From assembly GCA_963650165.1 (NCBI GenBank), contig CAVJKX010000048.1:1-5226 (forward strand): a stretch of DNA of 5,226 nt, written 5' to 3'. Positions 1 through 4,190 of this stretch are shown one piece after another (position 1 is the stretch's first letter; each line of letters begins with the position of its first letter). The notes under the pieces are model-generated. The model saw only the letters and a list, made by a program, of their open reading frames with translations. It was not told the DNA's origin and did no database searches. The stretch is from F23-B02 sp963650165. Its GTDB lineage: Bacteria; Bacillota; Clostridia; Oscillospirales; Oscillospiraceae. The position numbers were made by a program, and so were the translations under genes.

Positions 1-82
1 TCATCCGTCGGCTGTCGCCGACACCTTCCCCTCAGGCTCCGCAAGGGGAAGGCAGGGCGCAGAAGCTCCGCTTCTGCGAATG
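1..82. repeat. Intergenic palindromic repeat, three-hairpin copy (copy 1)
   Basis: Three adjacent perfect hairpins are visible: GTCGGC/GCCGAC (7-12/17-22), CCTTCCCCT/AGGGGAAGG (24-32/44-52) and CGCAGAAGC/GCTTCTGCG (58-66/70-78). Bases 22-58 recur as an exact 37-nt reverse complement at 4958-4994, and a shorter relative lies at 5165-5211, so this is a dispersed repeat family in the genome. It carries no open frame and no U-tract, so it is not a typical intrinsic terminator, although it sits beyond the 3' end of the minus-strand ttcA-like gene and could protect or end that transcript. The stretch between it and that gene (83-188) shows no feature I can support. Confidence 0.8.
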
Positions 83-188
83 AAGATTGATATAGTACGT
101 CACCGGTCAGCATACAGGGATGCGAAACGCTGTAGTTTCTTCCGTTGTCTCGATACCGGGCACCCGCAATATGCGTATAGGTACAGCC

Positions 189-926
189 TCAATTCGCCTC
201 TGAAATTCCCCAGCCGGGGAGGGGGAGGCGCTGCATTGCGCCGAAGACCTTGGATTTCATGTCGGGATAGGTCAGCGAGAGGGTCCTGATGAGCTGCTTT
301 ATCTCGTAGCGCTTGCTGGCCTTGTCCTGCGGGCAGGGGTTTTCGACGATGGGAATGTCGAGCGCGTCCGCAAGATTAATGATCTTCTGCTCGCCGGCGT
401 AGATGAGAGGGCGTATCTGCGTAACGCCGCTGCGGTCCATGTAGGTCACCGGCCTGAAGCAGCTCAGGCGTCCCTCGAACAGCAGGCTCATGAGGAAGGT
501 CTCGACCGCGTCGTCAAAGTGGTGGCCGAGCGCGAGCTTTGATATGCCGCGCGCGCGTATCGCGTCGTTGAGCGCACCGCGCCGCATCTTCGCGCACAGC
601 GAGCAGGGGTTATCCTCCTTGCGCACGTCGAAAACTATCTCCTTGATATCGGTTTTCAGGCAGGTGTAGGGTATGCCGAGCTCCGCGCACAGTTCGCGCA
701 CGGGCGTAAAATCCATGCCCTCGAAGCCGAGCTCGATGGTGATCGCCTCGAGCTCGAAGTGCTTGGGATAGTAGCTCTGGAGGTGCCTGAGCGCAAGCAG
801 GAGCAGCATGCTGTCCTTGCCTCCGGACACGCCGACGGCGACCTTGTCGCCCTCGTTTATCATGCCGTAATCGTCCACGGCCTTGCGGATGATCCCTGAA
901 AATTCGTTGAGTGCGCGTATATCCAT
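189..926 (-). CDS. ttcA: TtcA-family tRNA 2-thiocytidine synthetase (PP-loop ATPase)
   Basis: This 245-residue protein is a PP-loop (N-type ATP pyrophosphatase) enzyme of the TtcA family, which adenylates C32 of certain tRNAs and replaces its oxygen with sulfur using a [4Fe-4S] cluster in the cytoplasm. The P-loop SGGKDS is at 34-39, the cluster motif PCSLC at 107-111 (C108, C111) is followed by the family's RRG, and GHHFDDAVET is at 134-143. A third cysteine, C198 in NPCP, matches the third cluster ligand of E. coli TtcA. These cysteines argue against TilS, which shares the P-loop only. The ATG at 926 is preceded by GAGGT (minus strand, 935-939) at 8 nt spacing, supporting the start. The gene is monocistronic here and divergent from rplM. 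The length is shorter than the E. coli enzyme, as I would expect for the Gram-positive branch. The exact tRNA substrate is inferred from the family. Confidence 0.85.
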   Translation of the reverse strand: MDIRALNEFSGIIRKAVDDYGMINEGDKVAVGVSGGKDSMLLLLALRHLQSYYPKHFELEAITIELGFEGMDFTPVRELCAELGIPYTCLKTDIKEIVFDVRKEDNPCSLCAKMRRGALNDAIRARGISKLALGHHFDDAVETFLMSLLFEGRLSCFRPVTYMDRSGVTQIRPLIYAGEQKIINLADALDIPIVENPCPQDKASKRYEIKQLIRTLSLTYPDMKSKVFGAMQRLPLPGWGISEAN

Positions 927-980
927 AATAATGTACCTCGCAACATTTAAAATCGGAACGGAGCATCAGGCAGCTTTCGG

Positions 981-1003
981 GAGCATTTGCGAGCATTTGC
1001 GAG
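981..1003. repeat. Tandem 10-bp direct repeat between divergent genes
   Basis: The decamer GAGCATTTGC occurs twice in immediate succession (981-990, 991-1000) and begins a third time (GAG, 1001-1003). A further GAGCAT lies at 961-966. It sits about 28 bp upstream of the rplM -35 box and in the upstream region of the divergent ttcA-like gene. Helical-period spacing suggests a possible regulator site, but two units can arise by slippage, so function is unproven. Confidence 0.5.
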
Positions 1004-1030
1004 TTTCTGAAACGAGAATTAAAACGGGTG

Positions 1031-1059
1031 TTGACACCGTTCCGTCACTGTGGTATAAA
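1031..1059 (+). promoter_or_regulatory. Sigma-A type promoter of rplM-rpsI
   Basis: A perfect -35 box TTGACA (1031-1036) is followed by a 17-bp spacer and a -10 box TATAAA (1054-1059), preceded by TGG, which gives an extended -10. Transcription should start near 1066, leaving a leader of about 94 nt before the rplM ATG. The rpmG promoter downstream has the same spacer length and the same TGG-TATA context. Confidence 0.85.
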
Positions 1060-1061
1060 AG

Positions 1062-1159
1062 TAAGGCACGCTGTTAAAGCACCTTATTTTCAGACGTAAG
1101 TATTTTAATAGCGCCCCGTTAAAATGTCAAAGTATATTTAATTTTTTGGAGGCACAAAT
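1062..1159 (+). promoter_or_regulatory. Structured 5' leader of rplM, candidate L13 autoregulatory site
   Basis: The leader holds a stem ATTTTAA/TTAAAAT (1102-1108/1119-1125) with the loop TAGCGCCCCG. It can be extended by GAC/GTC (1093-1095/1126-1128) across a one-sided 6-nt bulge. An upstream weak TAAGG/CCTTA pairing (1062-1066/1082-1086) begins at about the transcription start. Firmicutes rplM genes are known to carry an L13 leader, and an asymmetric stem just before the GGAGG would suit translational repression. I cannot confirm the match to that family by eye. Confidence 0.35.
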
Positions 1160-1588
1160 ATGTCCACGACAATGCTTACCAAGGAGACCGTTGAAAGAAA
1201 ATGGTACGTCCTTGATGCGGCAGGCAAGCCCCTCGGCAAGACTGCTGCGACTGCCGCCGATCTGCTTCGCGGCAAGCTCAAGACCACTTATACTCCGCAC
1301 GTTGACTGCGGCGACTATGTCATCATCATCAACGCCAAGGACGCAGTCCTGACCGGCAAGAAGCTCGAGCAGAAGTACTACCGTACTCACTCCGGCTGGG
1401 TCGGCGGCCTGAAGGAGACCCAGTACAAGCACCTGATGGCAAAGCGCCCGGAGCTGGCAATGCGCCTGGCAGTCCGCGGCATGCTTCAGAAGAACACCAT
1501 CGCCCAGTGGCAGCTCAAGCGCCTGCGCATCTTCGCCGGTGCAGAGCACACCCACGCAGCACAGAAGCCCGAAGTTTGGGATCGCTAA
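1160..1588 (+). CDS. rplM: 50S ribosomal protein L13
   Basis: The 142-residue product is the usual length for bacterial L13, an early-assembling large-subunit protein that binds 23S rRNA. Family landmarks appear in order: KWYVLDA (14-20), GKPLGK (22-27), GDYVIIINA (51-59), KYYRTHSGWVGGLK (72-85), VRGML-KN (105-112) and GAEHTHAAQKPE (127-138). The usual proline of the MLPKN motif is glutamine here (Q110), and the following LGR-type stretch reads IAQ, a mild divergence. GGAGG at 1148-1152 lies 7 nt before the ATG. The gene is first in a two-gene operon with rpsI, whose start is 15 nt beyond the stop, as in nearly all bacteria. Expression is probably set by the strong promoter at 1031-1059 and the structured leader. 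Confidence 0.98.
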   Translation: MSTTMLTKETVERKWYVLDAAGKPLGKTAATAADLLRGKLKTTYTPHVDCGDYVIIINAKDAVLTGKKLEQKYYRTHSGWVGGLKETQYKHLMAKRPELAMRLAVRGMLQKNTIAQWQLKRLRIFAGAEHTHAAQKPEVWDR

Positions 1589-1603
1589 TAGGAGGAAGAG
1601 AAT

Positions 1604-2014
1604 ATGGCAACTTATAAGTGCAAAAGACCGTATATGTACGGCACCGGACGCAGAAAGCAGTCCGTCGCGCGCGTCCACCTCATCCCCAACGGCACCGGTG
1701 TCATCACCATCAACGGCCGTGATATCGACGATTACTTCGGTCTCGAGACCCTGAAGCTCATCGTTCGCCAGCCCCTGGTCACCACCGGCACCGTCGGCAA
1801 GGTCGACATCGAGGCAACCGTCCACGGCGGCGGCGTTTCCGGCCAGGCCGGCGCCATCCGTCACGGCATCTCCCGCGCACTGCTCCTCGTCGACGAGAGC
1901 TACCGCGCATCCCTCAAGGCCGCAGGCTTCCTGACCCGCGACCCGAGAATGAAAGAGCGTAAGAAGTACGGCCTCAAAGCCGCCCGTCGCGCACCTCAGT
2001 TCTCGAAGCGTTAA
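1604..2014 (+). CDS. rpsI: 30S ribosomal protein S9
   Basis: The 136-residue product is S9, a small-subunit head protein whose C-terminal tail reaches the P-site tRNA. Landmarks are GTGRRKQSVARV (13-24), GGGVSGQAGAIRHGISRAL (75-93), LTRDPRMKERKKYG (110-123) and the invariant basic tail ending PQFSKR (131-136). An N-terminal extension of about 10 residues (ATYKCKRPYM) precedes the core, as in some Clostridia. GGAGG at 1591-1595 lies 8 nt before the ATG. It is co-transcribed with rplM and ends at the intrinsic terminator 2029-2058. The last codons, stop and terminator recur 176 bp downstream with only synonymous differences, which suggests that the 3' end of this gene has served as an integration site. 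Confidence 0.98.
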   Translation: MATYKCKRPYMYGTGRRKQSVARVHLIPNGTGVITINGRDIDDYFGLETLKLIVRQPLVTTGTVGKVDIEATVHGGGVSGQAGAIRHGISRALLLVDESYRASLKAAGFLTRDPRMKERKKYGLKAARRAPQFSKR

Positions 2015-2028
2015 TCGAGTACATTCAA

Positions 2029-2058
2029 CTGCCGTTCCCATGGAGCGGCAGTCTTTTT
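2029..2058 (+). terminator. Intrinsic terminator of rplM-rpsI
   Basis: A 10-bp stem CTGCCGTTCC/GGAGCGGCAG (2029-2038/2042-2051, one G-U) with a 3-nt loop CAT is followed by TCTTTTT. It lies 14 nt after the rpsI stop and separates this operon from rpmG. A second copy of the same terminator, interrupted in its loop, lies at 2205-2219 plus 2494-2513. Confidence 0.92.
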
Positions 2059-2078
2059 ATTTGCGGCGGGCGGCTTTT

Positions 2079-2128
2079 GTCATCCCCGAGCGGTTGCCCG
2101 TGCCTGCACGGGCGAGCGAGTGGGGACA
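2079..2128. repeat. Palindromic intergenic repeat between the two rpsI tails
   Basis: A nested palindrome: TGTC/GACA and CCCC/GGGG at the outside (2079-2082, 2084-2087, 2122-2128) enclose a perfect GCCCGTGC/GCACGGGC hairpin (2096-2103/2106-2113, loop CT). The GTCATCC...GAGCGAG...GGGGACATCC wording resembles dispersed bacterial palindromic repeats rather than a gene. A further hairpin GAAGTGCC/GGCGCTTC (2139-2146/2150-2157) follows and runs into the second rpsI tail. Confidence 0.6.
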
Positions 2129-2156
2129 TCCGCGCCACGAAGTGCCGCAGGCGCTT

Positions 2157-2215
2157 CGCCCGTCGCGCACCGCAGTTCTCCAAGCGCTGATCGAGTACAT
2201 TCAACTGCCGTTCCC
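2157..2215 (+). repeat. Direct repeat of rpsI 3' end and downstream DNA (att-like)
   Basis: This segment matches 1981-2039 at 55 of 59 positions with no gap, at an offset of 176 bp. The four differences fall in the last codons and stop of rpsI and are all synonymous. The following 25 non-coding bases (2015-2039 versus 2191-2215) are identical. Allowing for the insertion at 2220-2493, similarity continues through the rest of the terminator to about 2519. A direct repeat covering a gene end, with the coding sense preserved, is what tyrosine-recombinase elements that integrate in 3' gene ends leave as attL and attR. Integration at rpsI 3' ends is known for some streptococcal ICEs. No integrase is present here, so only a relic could be meant. 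Confidence 0.7.
2158..2190 (+). pseudogene. Detached second rpsI C-terminal tail
   Basis: Read in the rpsI frame, this encodes ARRAPQFSKR and a TGA stop, identical in protein to the last ten residues of the intact S9. Codon differences are CCT/CCG, TCG/TCC, CGT/CGC and TAA/TGA. The codons before it (KCRRRF) no longer match S9, so homology begins at about 2157. It has no start, ribosome binding site or promoter and cannot make protein. It is a fragment of another rpsI allele rather than a gene. Confidence 0.75.
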
Positions 2216-2219
2216 TTGG
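2205..2219 (+). terminator. Left half of a split rpsI-type terminator
   Basis: CTGCCGTTCCCTTGG is the 5' arm and loop of the same terminator seen intact at 2029-2051. Its 3' arm and U-tract (AGCGGCAGTTTTTT, 2500-2513) lie 280 bp further on. Joining 2205-2219 to 2500-2513 restores the hairpin with one base change in the loop (CAT to CTT). The interruption is the element 2220-2493. Confidence 0.75.
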
Positions 2220-2278
2220 GCGGTGCAGCACAGGGATAAGCCGGTTTTGAGCGGATCTTTTCCGCCCATACTTCATAA

Positions 2279-2315
2279 AAAATCTCGGTAATACACAAAG
2301 TATTGCCGAGATTTT
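2279..2315. terminator. Bidirectional terminator-like hairpin inside the MITE-like element
   Basis: A 16-bp stem (2279-2294 paired with 2300-2315, one G-U) has a 5-nt loop ACAAA, with an A-run on one side and TTTTGTTATTTT on the other. It has the shape of an intrinsic terminator in either direction, so it may replace the terminator the insertion broke. It may equally be just part of the element's fold. Confidence 0.55.
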
Positions 2316-2360
2316 GTTATTTTGCCTGAACGAAAAATATCTCGCTCAAAACTGCATGCA

Positions 2361-2469
2361 CCCTGTAAAATTGGATTTTGTTCTGTGGCGAGGCGAAAAG
2401 CGCAGGAATAATGGAGATATATTTCGAGCATTTTCAACGAAGCCACGGGGCAAAATGCTTTTTACAGGG
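2361..2469. repeat. Long imperfect fold-back within the MITE-like element
   Basis: About 109 nt fold on themselves: CCCTGTAAAA/TTTTACAGGG (2361-2370/2460-2469), ATTTTG/CAAAAT (2375-2380/2451-2456), TTCTGTGGC/GCCACGGGG (2381-2389/2442-2450, with wobbles) and GAAAA/TTTTC (2395-2399/2431-2435). Its right edge abuts the right terminal repeat. G-U pairs and both-sided differences suggest the fold may be conserved as RNA. The GGCGAAAAGCGCAGGAATA-type centre looks to me like a dispersed clostridial repeat, from memory and unverified. Confidence 0.6.
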
Positions 2470-2539
2470 CGGCTTATCCCCATGCTGCACCGCCCTTGGA
2501 GCGGCAGTTTTTTATTTGCTTTTGCGGGGCTTAAAAAGC

Positions 2540-2568
2540 TTGACCTTTTTATATATGTATGGTATATT
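2540..2568 (+). promoter_or_regulatory. Promoter of the rpmG-secE-nusG-rplK-rplA operon
   Basis: A -35 box TTGACC (2540-2545), 17-bp AT-rich spacer and -10 box TATATT (2563-2568), preceded by TGG as an extended -10, match the design of the rplM promoter. Start of transcription is expected near 2575. It lies just beyond the right half of the split terminator, so the operon is insulated from upstream read-through only if that terminator or the hairpin at 2279-2315 works. Confidence 0.8.
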
Positions 2569-2574
2569 ATTGAT

Positions 2575-2700
2575 TACCTGTCGGACGAGAGGTCTTTTTT
2601 CGTGCGCGTAATTTCGCGCGGACAGGGATCCGGTTCCCATACAGGGAGGCAAATATCCGCACCGTAAGGCGGATAAATAAAATAGGAGGTGCCGAAAAGT
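2575..2700 (+). promoter_or_regulatory. Structured leader of rpmG operon, possible attenuator
   Basis: About 125 nt of leader contain an early stem ACCTGTC/GAGAGGT (2576-2582/2587-2593, one G-G mismatch) followed by CTTTTTT (2594-2600), like a weak intrinsic terminator. CCTGTC (2577-2582) can instead pair perfectly with GACAGG (2621-2626), enclosing a GCGCG/CGCGC hairpin (2604-2608/2615-2619), so the two folds exclude each other. A third stem ATCCGC/GCGGAT (2654-2659/2668-2673) lies before the AGGAGG (2684-2689). The switch is inferred from pairing only. I know of no named leader family for L33 operons. Confidence 0.4.
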
Positions 2701-2859
2701 ATGGCTGACAACAGAGTCAAGATCACACTGAGATGTGACGAGTGCAAGCAGAGGAATTACAACACTGTCAAGAACAAGAAGAATACTTCCGAGAAGCTTG
2801 AGAGAAGCAAGTATTGCCCCTTCTGCAGAAAGCACACCAAGCACGTTGAAACCAAGTAA
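2701..2859 (+). CDS. rpmG: 50S ribosomal protein L33, zinc-binding form
   Basis: A small gene of 52 residues encoding L33, near the E site of the large subunit. It carries two CxxC pairs, C12/C15 (RCDECKQRNY) and C39/C42 (YCPFCRKHT), the zinc ribbon of the C+ type. Many Firmicutes keep a second, cysteine-free L33 for zinc starvation, but that paralogue is not in this window. The family pattern of basic residues and NYNTVKNKKN (19-28) is present. AGGAGG at 2684-2689 precedes the ATG by 11 nt. It is first in the operon with secE, 25 nt upstream, which is the standard Gram-positive arrangement and supports the call despite its size. Confidence 0.97.
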   Translation: MADNRVKITLRCDECKQRNYNTVKNKKNTSEKLERSKYCPFCRKHTKHVETK

Positions 2860-2884
2860 CTTTCTGAAAGGATGAGTGTAAAAA

Positions 2885-3154
2885 ATGGCTGAAGAGAAGA
2901 AAAAAGCTGCTCCTGTCAAAAACACCAACGCCGTCAAGAAGGAAGAGAAAAAACTTGGTTTTTTCCAGCGCATCGGTAAATGGTTCCGCGAGCTCAAGAG
3001 CGAGCTGAAGAAGGTCGTATGGCCGACCCCGAAGCAGCTTGCGCAGAACACCGGTGTTGCGCTTTTCGTTATGGCGCTTGCCGCCGTCGTCCTTTGGGGA
3101 TTTGACGAGCTGGCGGGTCTGGTCGTTAACGTCATCTTCGAGCTGGCAGGTTAG
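2885..3154 (+). CDS. secE: Preprotein translocase subunit SecE
   Basis: The 89-residue product is the essential small subunit of the SecYEG channel in the cytoplasmic membrane. After a charged Lys/Glu-rich tail (1-24) comes the amphipathic helix and hinge, RELKSELKKVVWPTPKQL (35-52), the family signature, and then one hydrophobic membrane segment at about 55-85. This is the single-span Gram-positive type, not the three-span E. coli type. The N-terminal tail is longer than in B. subtilis. The AAAGGA site (2867-2872) lies 12 nt before the ATG, a rather wide and weak spacing that could lower yield relative to the ribosomal genes. Its stop TAG touches a possible GTG start of nusG, suggesting translational coupling. 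Confidence 0.96.
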   Translation: MAEEKKKAAPVKNTNAVKKEEKKLGFFQRIGKWFRELKSELKKVVWPTPKQLAQNTGVALFVMALAAVVLWGFDELAGLVVNVIFELAG

Positions 3155-3159
3155 TGACC

Positions 3160-3684
3160 ATGGCAGAGGACGCAAAGTGGTATGTGATCCATACCTATTC
3201 AAGTTATGAAAACGCAGTTGCGGCAGCGATCATGAAGGCTGCCGAAAACCGCAGGATGCAGGATCTGATCCAGGAGGTCAGGATACCCTTGGAGACCGTG
3301 ACCGAGATCACCGACGGCGTCGAAAAGACTGTCGAGCGCAAGGTGTTCCCCGGCTACGTTCTGTGCAAGATGGTGCTGACAGATGACAGCTGGCATCTTA
3401 TCCACAACGTCCGCGGTGCAACCGGCTTCGTCGGCGCAGGCGGCAAGGCCGTTCCGCTCACGGAGCAGGAGATATATGATCTCGGCATAGAGCGTCACGA
3501 GATCGTCACGGGCTATCAGATCGGCGACACCGTCAAGGTCACCGACGGTCCGCTTGCAGGCTTCCTCGGCACGGTCGAGGAGATATCGCCCGAGCAGGAC
3601 AAGGTCCGCGTCGTCGTTTCGATGTTCGGCAGAGAGACCCCCGTCGACCTCGAGCTCGATCAGGTCGAGGAAATCAAAGAATAA
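3160..3684 (+). CDS. nusG: Transcription termination/antitermination factor NusG
   Basis: The 174-residue protein binds elongating RNA polymerase, modulates pausing and links it to Rho or to the ribosome. The NGN domain (about 6-110) shows KWYVIHTYSSYENAV, KVFPGYVL (61-68) and VRGATGFVG (84-92). A linker leads to the KOW domain (about 120-174) with GDTVKVTDGPLAGFLGTV (122-139). The length is normal. Start choice: ATG at 3160 lies 9 nt after an AGG at 3148-3150, whereas the in-frame GTG at 3154, which shares its G with the secE stop, has only 3 nt to that site. I prefer 3160, and the alternative adds two residues. No strong Shine-Dalgarno is present, so coupling to secE translation is likely. 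It follows secE as in almost all bacteria. Confidence 0.96.
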   Translation: MAEDAKWYVIHTYSSYENAVAAAIMKAAENRRMQDLIQEVRIPLETVTEITDGVEKTVERKVFPGYVLCKMVLTDDSWHLIHNVRGATGFVGAGGKAVPLTEQEIYDLGIERHEIVTGYQIGDTVKVTDGPLAGFLGTVEEISPEQDKVRVVVSMFGRETPVDLELDQVEEIKE

Positions 3685-3704
3685 TAAGAAAGAGGTGCTG
3701 AATA

Positions 3705-4130
3705 ATGGCACAGAAAATAGTTGGATATGTCAGATTCCAGGTTCCCGCAGGAAAGGCGACTCCGGCTCCCCCTGTAGGCCCTGCACTTGGTCAGTACGGC
3801 GTAAATATCGGCCAGTTCACCAAGGATTTTAACGAGCGCACCAAGGGCGACATGGGCATGATGATCCCTGTCGTCATCACCGTTTACTCCGACCGCAGCT
3901 TCACCTTTATCACCAAGACTCCCCCCGCGGCACTGCTGATAAAGAAGGCCTGCGGCATCGAGACCGCTTCCGGCGTTCCCCAGAGGGACAAGGTCGCTAC
4001 CATCAGCAAGGAAGATCTCCGCAAGATCGCAGAGCAGAAGATGCCTGACCTCAACTGCACCGACATCGAGTCGGCGATGAGCATGATCGCAGGCACCTGC
4101 CGTTCCATGGGCGTCCTCGTCGGCGACTGA
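3705..4130 (+). CDS. rplK: 50S ribosomal protein L11
   Basis: The 141-residue product is L11, which with 23S rRNA helices 43-44 forms the GTPase-associated centre and the thiostrepton target. The N-terminal domain holds PAGKATPAPPVGPALGQ (14-30), whose prolines at 20-26 are the region mutated in thiopeptide-resistant strains, followed by GVNI and FNERTKG. YSDRSFTFITKTPP comes next, and the C-terminal rRNA-binding domain ends in MIAGTCRSMGVLVGD. Length and ends are complete. GAGGTG at 3692-3697 lies 7 nt before the ATG, and the gap from nusG is 20 nt. Wild-type-looking prolines give no sign of resistance. Confidence 0.98.
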   Translation: MAQKIVGYVRFQVPAGKATPAPPVGPALGQYGVNIGQFTKDFNERTKGDMGMMIPVVITVYSDRSFTFITKTPPAALLIKKACGIETASGVPQRDKVATISKEDLRKIAEQKMPDLNCTDIESAMSMIAGTCRSMGVLVGD

Positions 4131-4142
4131 GGAAAGGCATAA

Positions 4143-4170
4143 GTGGGAGGATTTATTCCGACTCAACCAC
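4143..4170 (+). promoter_or_regulatory. Candidate L1-binding mRNA site between rplK and rplA
   Basis: GTGG (4143-4146) pairs with CCAC (4167-4170), and GGA (4149-4151) pairs with TCC (4157-4159). A short left strand and a longer right internal-loop strand GACTCAA lie between the two stems. Two short stems joined by an asymmetric loop, with a purine-rich GGGAGG side, resemble the L1 site of 23S rRNA that many bacteria mimic in mRNA for feedback by L1. Its position, 20 nt before the rplA start, fits repression of L1 synthesis. The match is by eye, not by covariance model. Confidence 0.55.
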
Positions 4171-4190
4171 ATTATTAGGAGGAAACGAAA

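Larger units (their letters stand above)
2220..2493. mobile_element. MITE-like non-coding element inserted in a terminator loop
   Basis: The element is about 274 bp, with terminal inverted repeats GGGCGGTGCAGC.. (2218-2243) and its complement (2470-2495) matching at 24 of 26 positions, and an apparent 6-bp target duplication CCTTGG (2214-2219 and 2494-2499). The G/C runs at the ends also allow a 4- or 2-bp duplication. It contains no credible gene, only hairpins: GCGGA/TCCGC (2251-2255/2261-2265), a 16-bp stem (2279-2315) and a long fold-back (2361-2469). Removing it recreates the rpsI-type terminator, which is independent proof that it is an insertion. The mobilising transposase is not in the window and its family cannot be named from these ends. 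Confidence 0.75.

Noticed and set aside
1..82. Possible CRISPR-like repeat region.
   Set aside because: The repeats are palindromic units dispersed through the window, not regularly spaced direct repeats with unique spacers, and no cas gene is present.
80..289. A 69-residue plus-strand frame near the window start.
   Set aside because: It overlaps the end of the certain minus-strand ttcA-like gene, is rich in Arg from antisense codons and lacks a ribosome binding site.
1127..2041. A 304-residue open frame on the minus strand across rplM-rpsI.
   Set aside because: It is the antisense shadow of two certain ribosomal genes with codon-biased GC-rich third positions. It has no family resemblance and no ribosome binding site.
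2040..2291. Overlapping small frames on both strands in the rpsI-rpmG gap.
   Set aside because: They are made of repeat and duplicated tail sequence. None has a convincing start signal.
2205..2508. Taking the whole 40-bp outer inverted repeat as the ends of the mobile element.
   Set aside because: The outer 13-15 bases on each side match the intact terminator at 2029-2051, so they are target DNA. Only the inner 24-26 bases belong to the element.
2314..2667. A 117-residue plus-strand frame through the MITE-like element into the rpmG leader.
   Set aside because: It crosses a hairpin element, a terminator half and a promoter. It has no ribosome binding site and no recognisable domain.
2860..2884. 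A tRNA-Trp gene between rpmG and secE, as found in some relatives of this cluster.
   Set aside because: The gap is only 25 nt and contains just the secE ribosome binding site.
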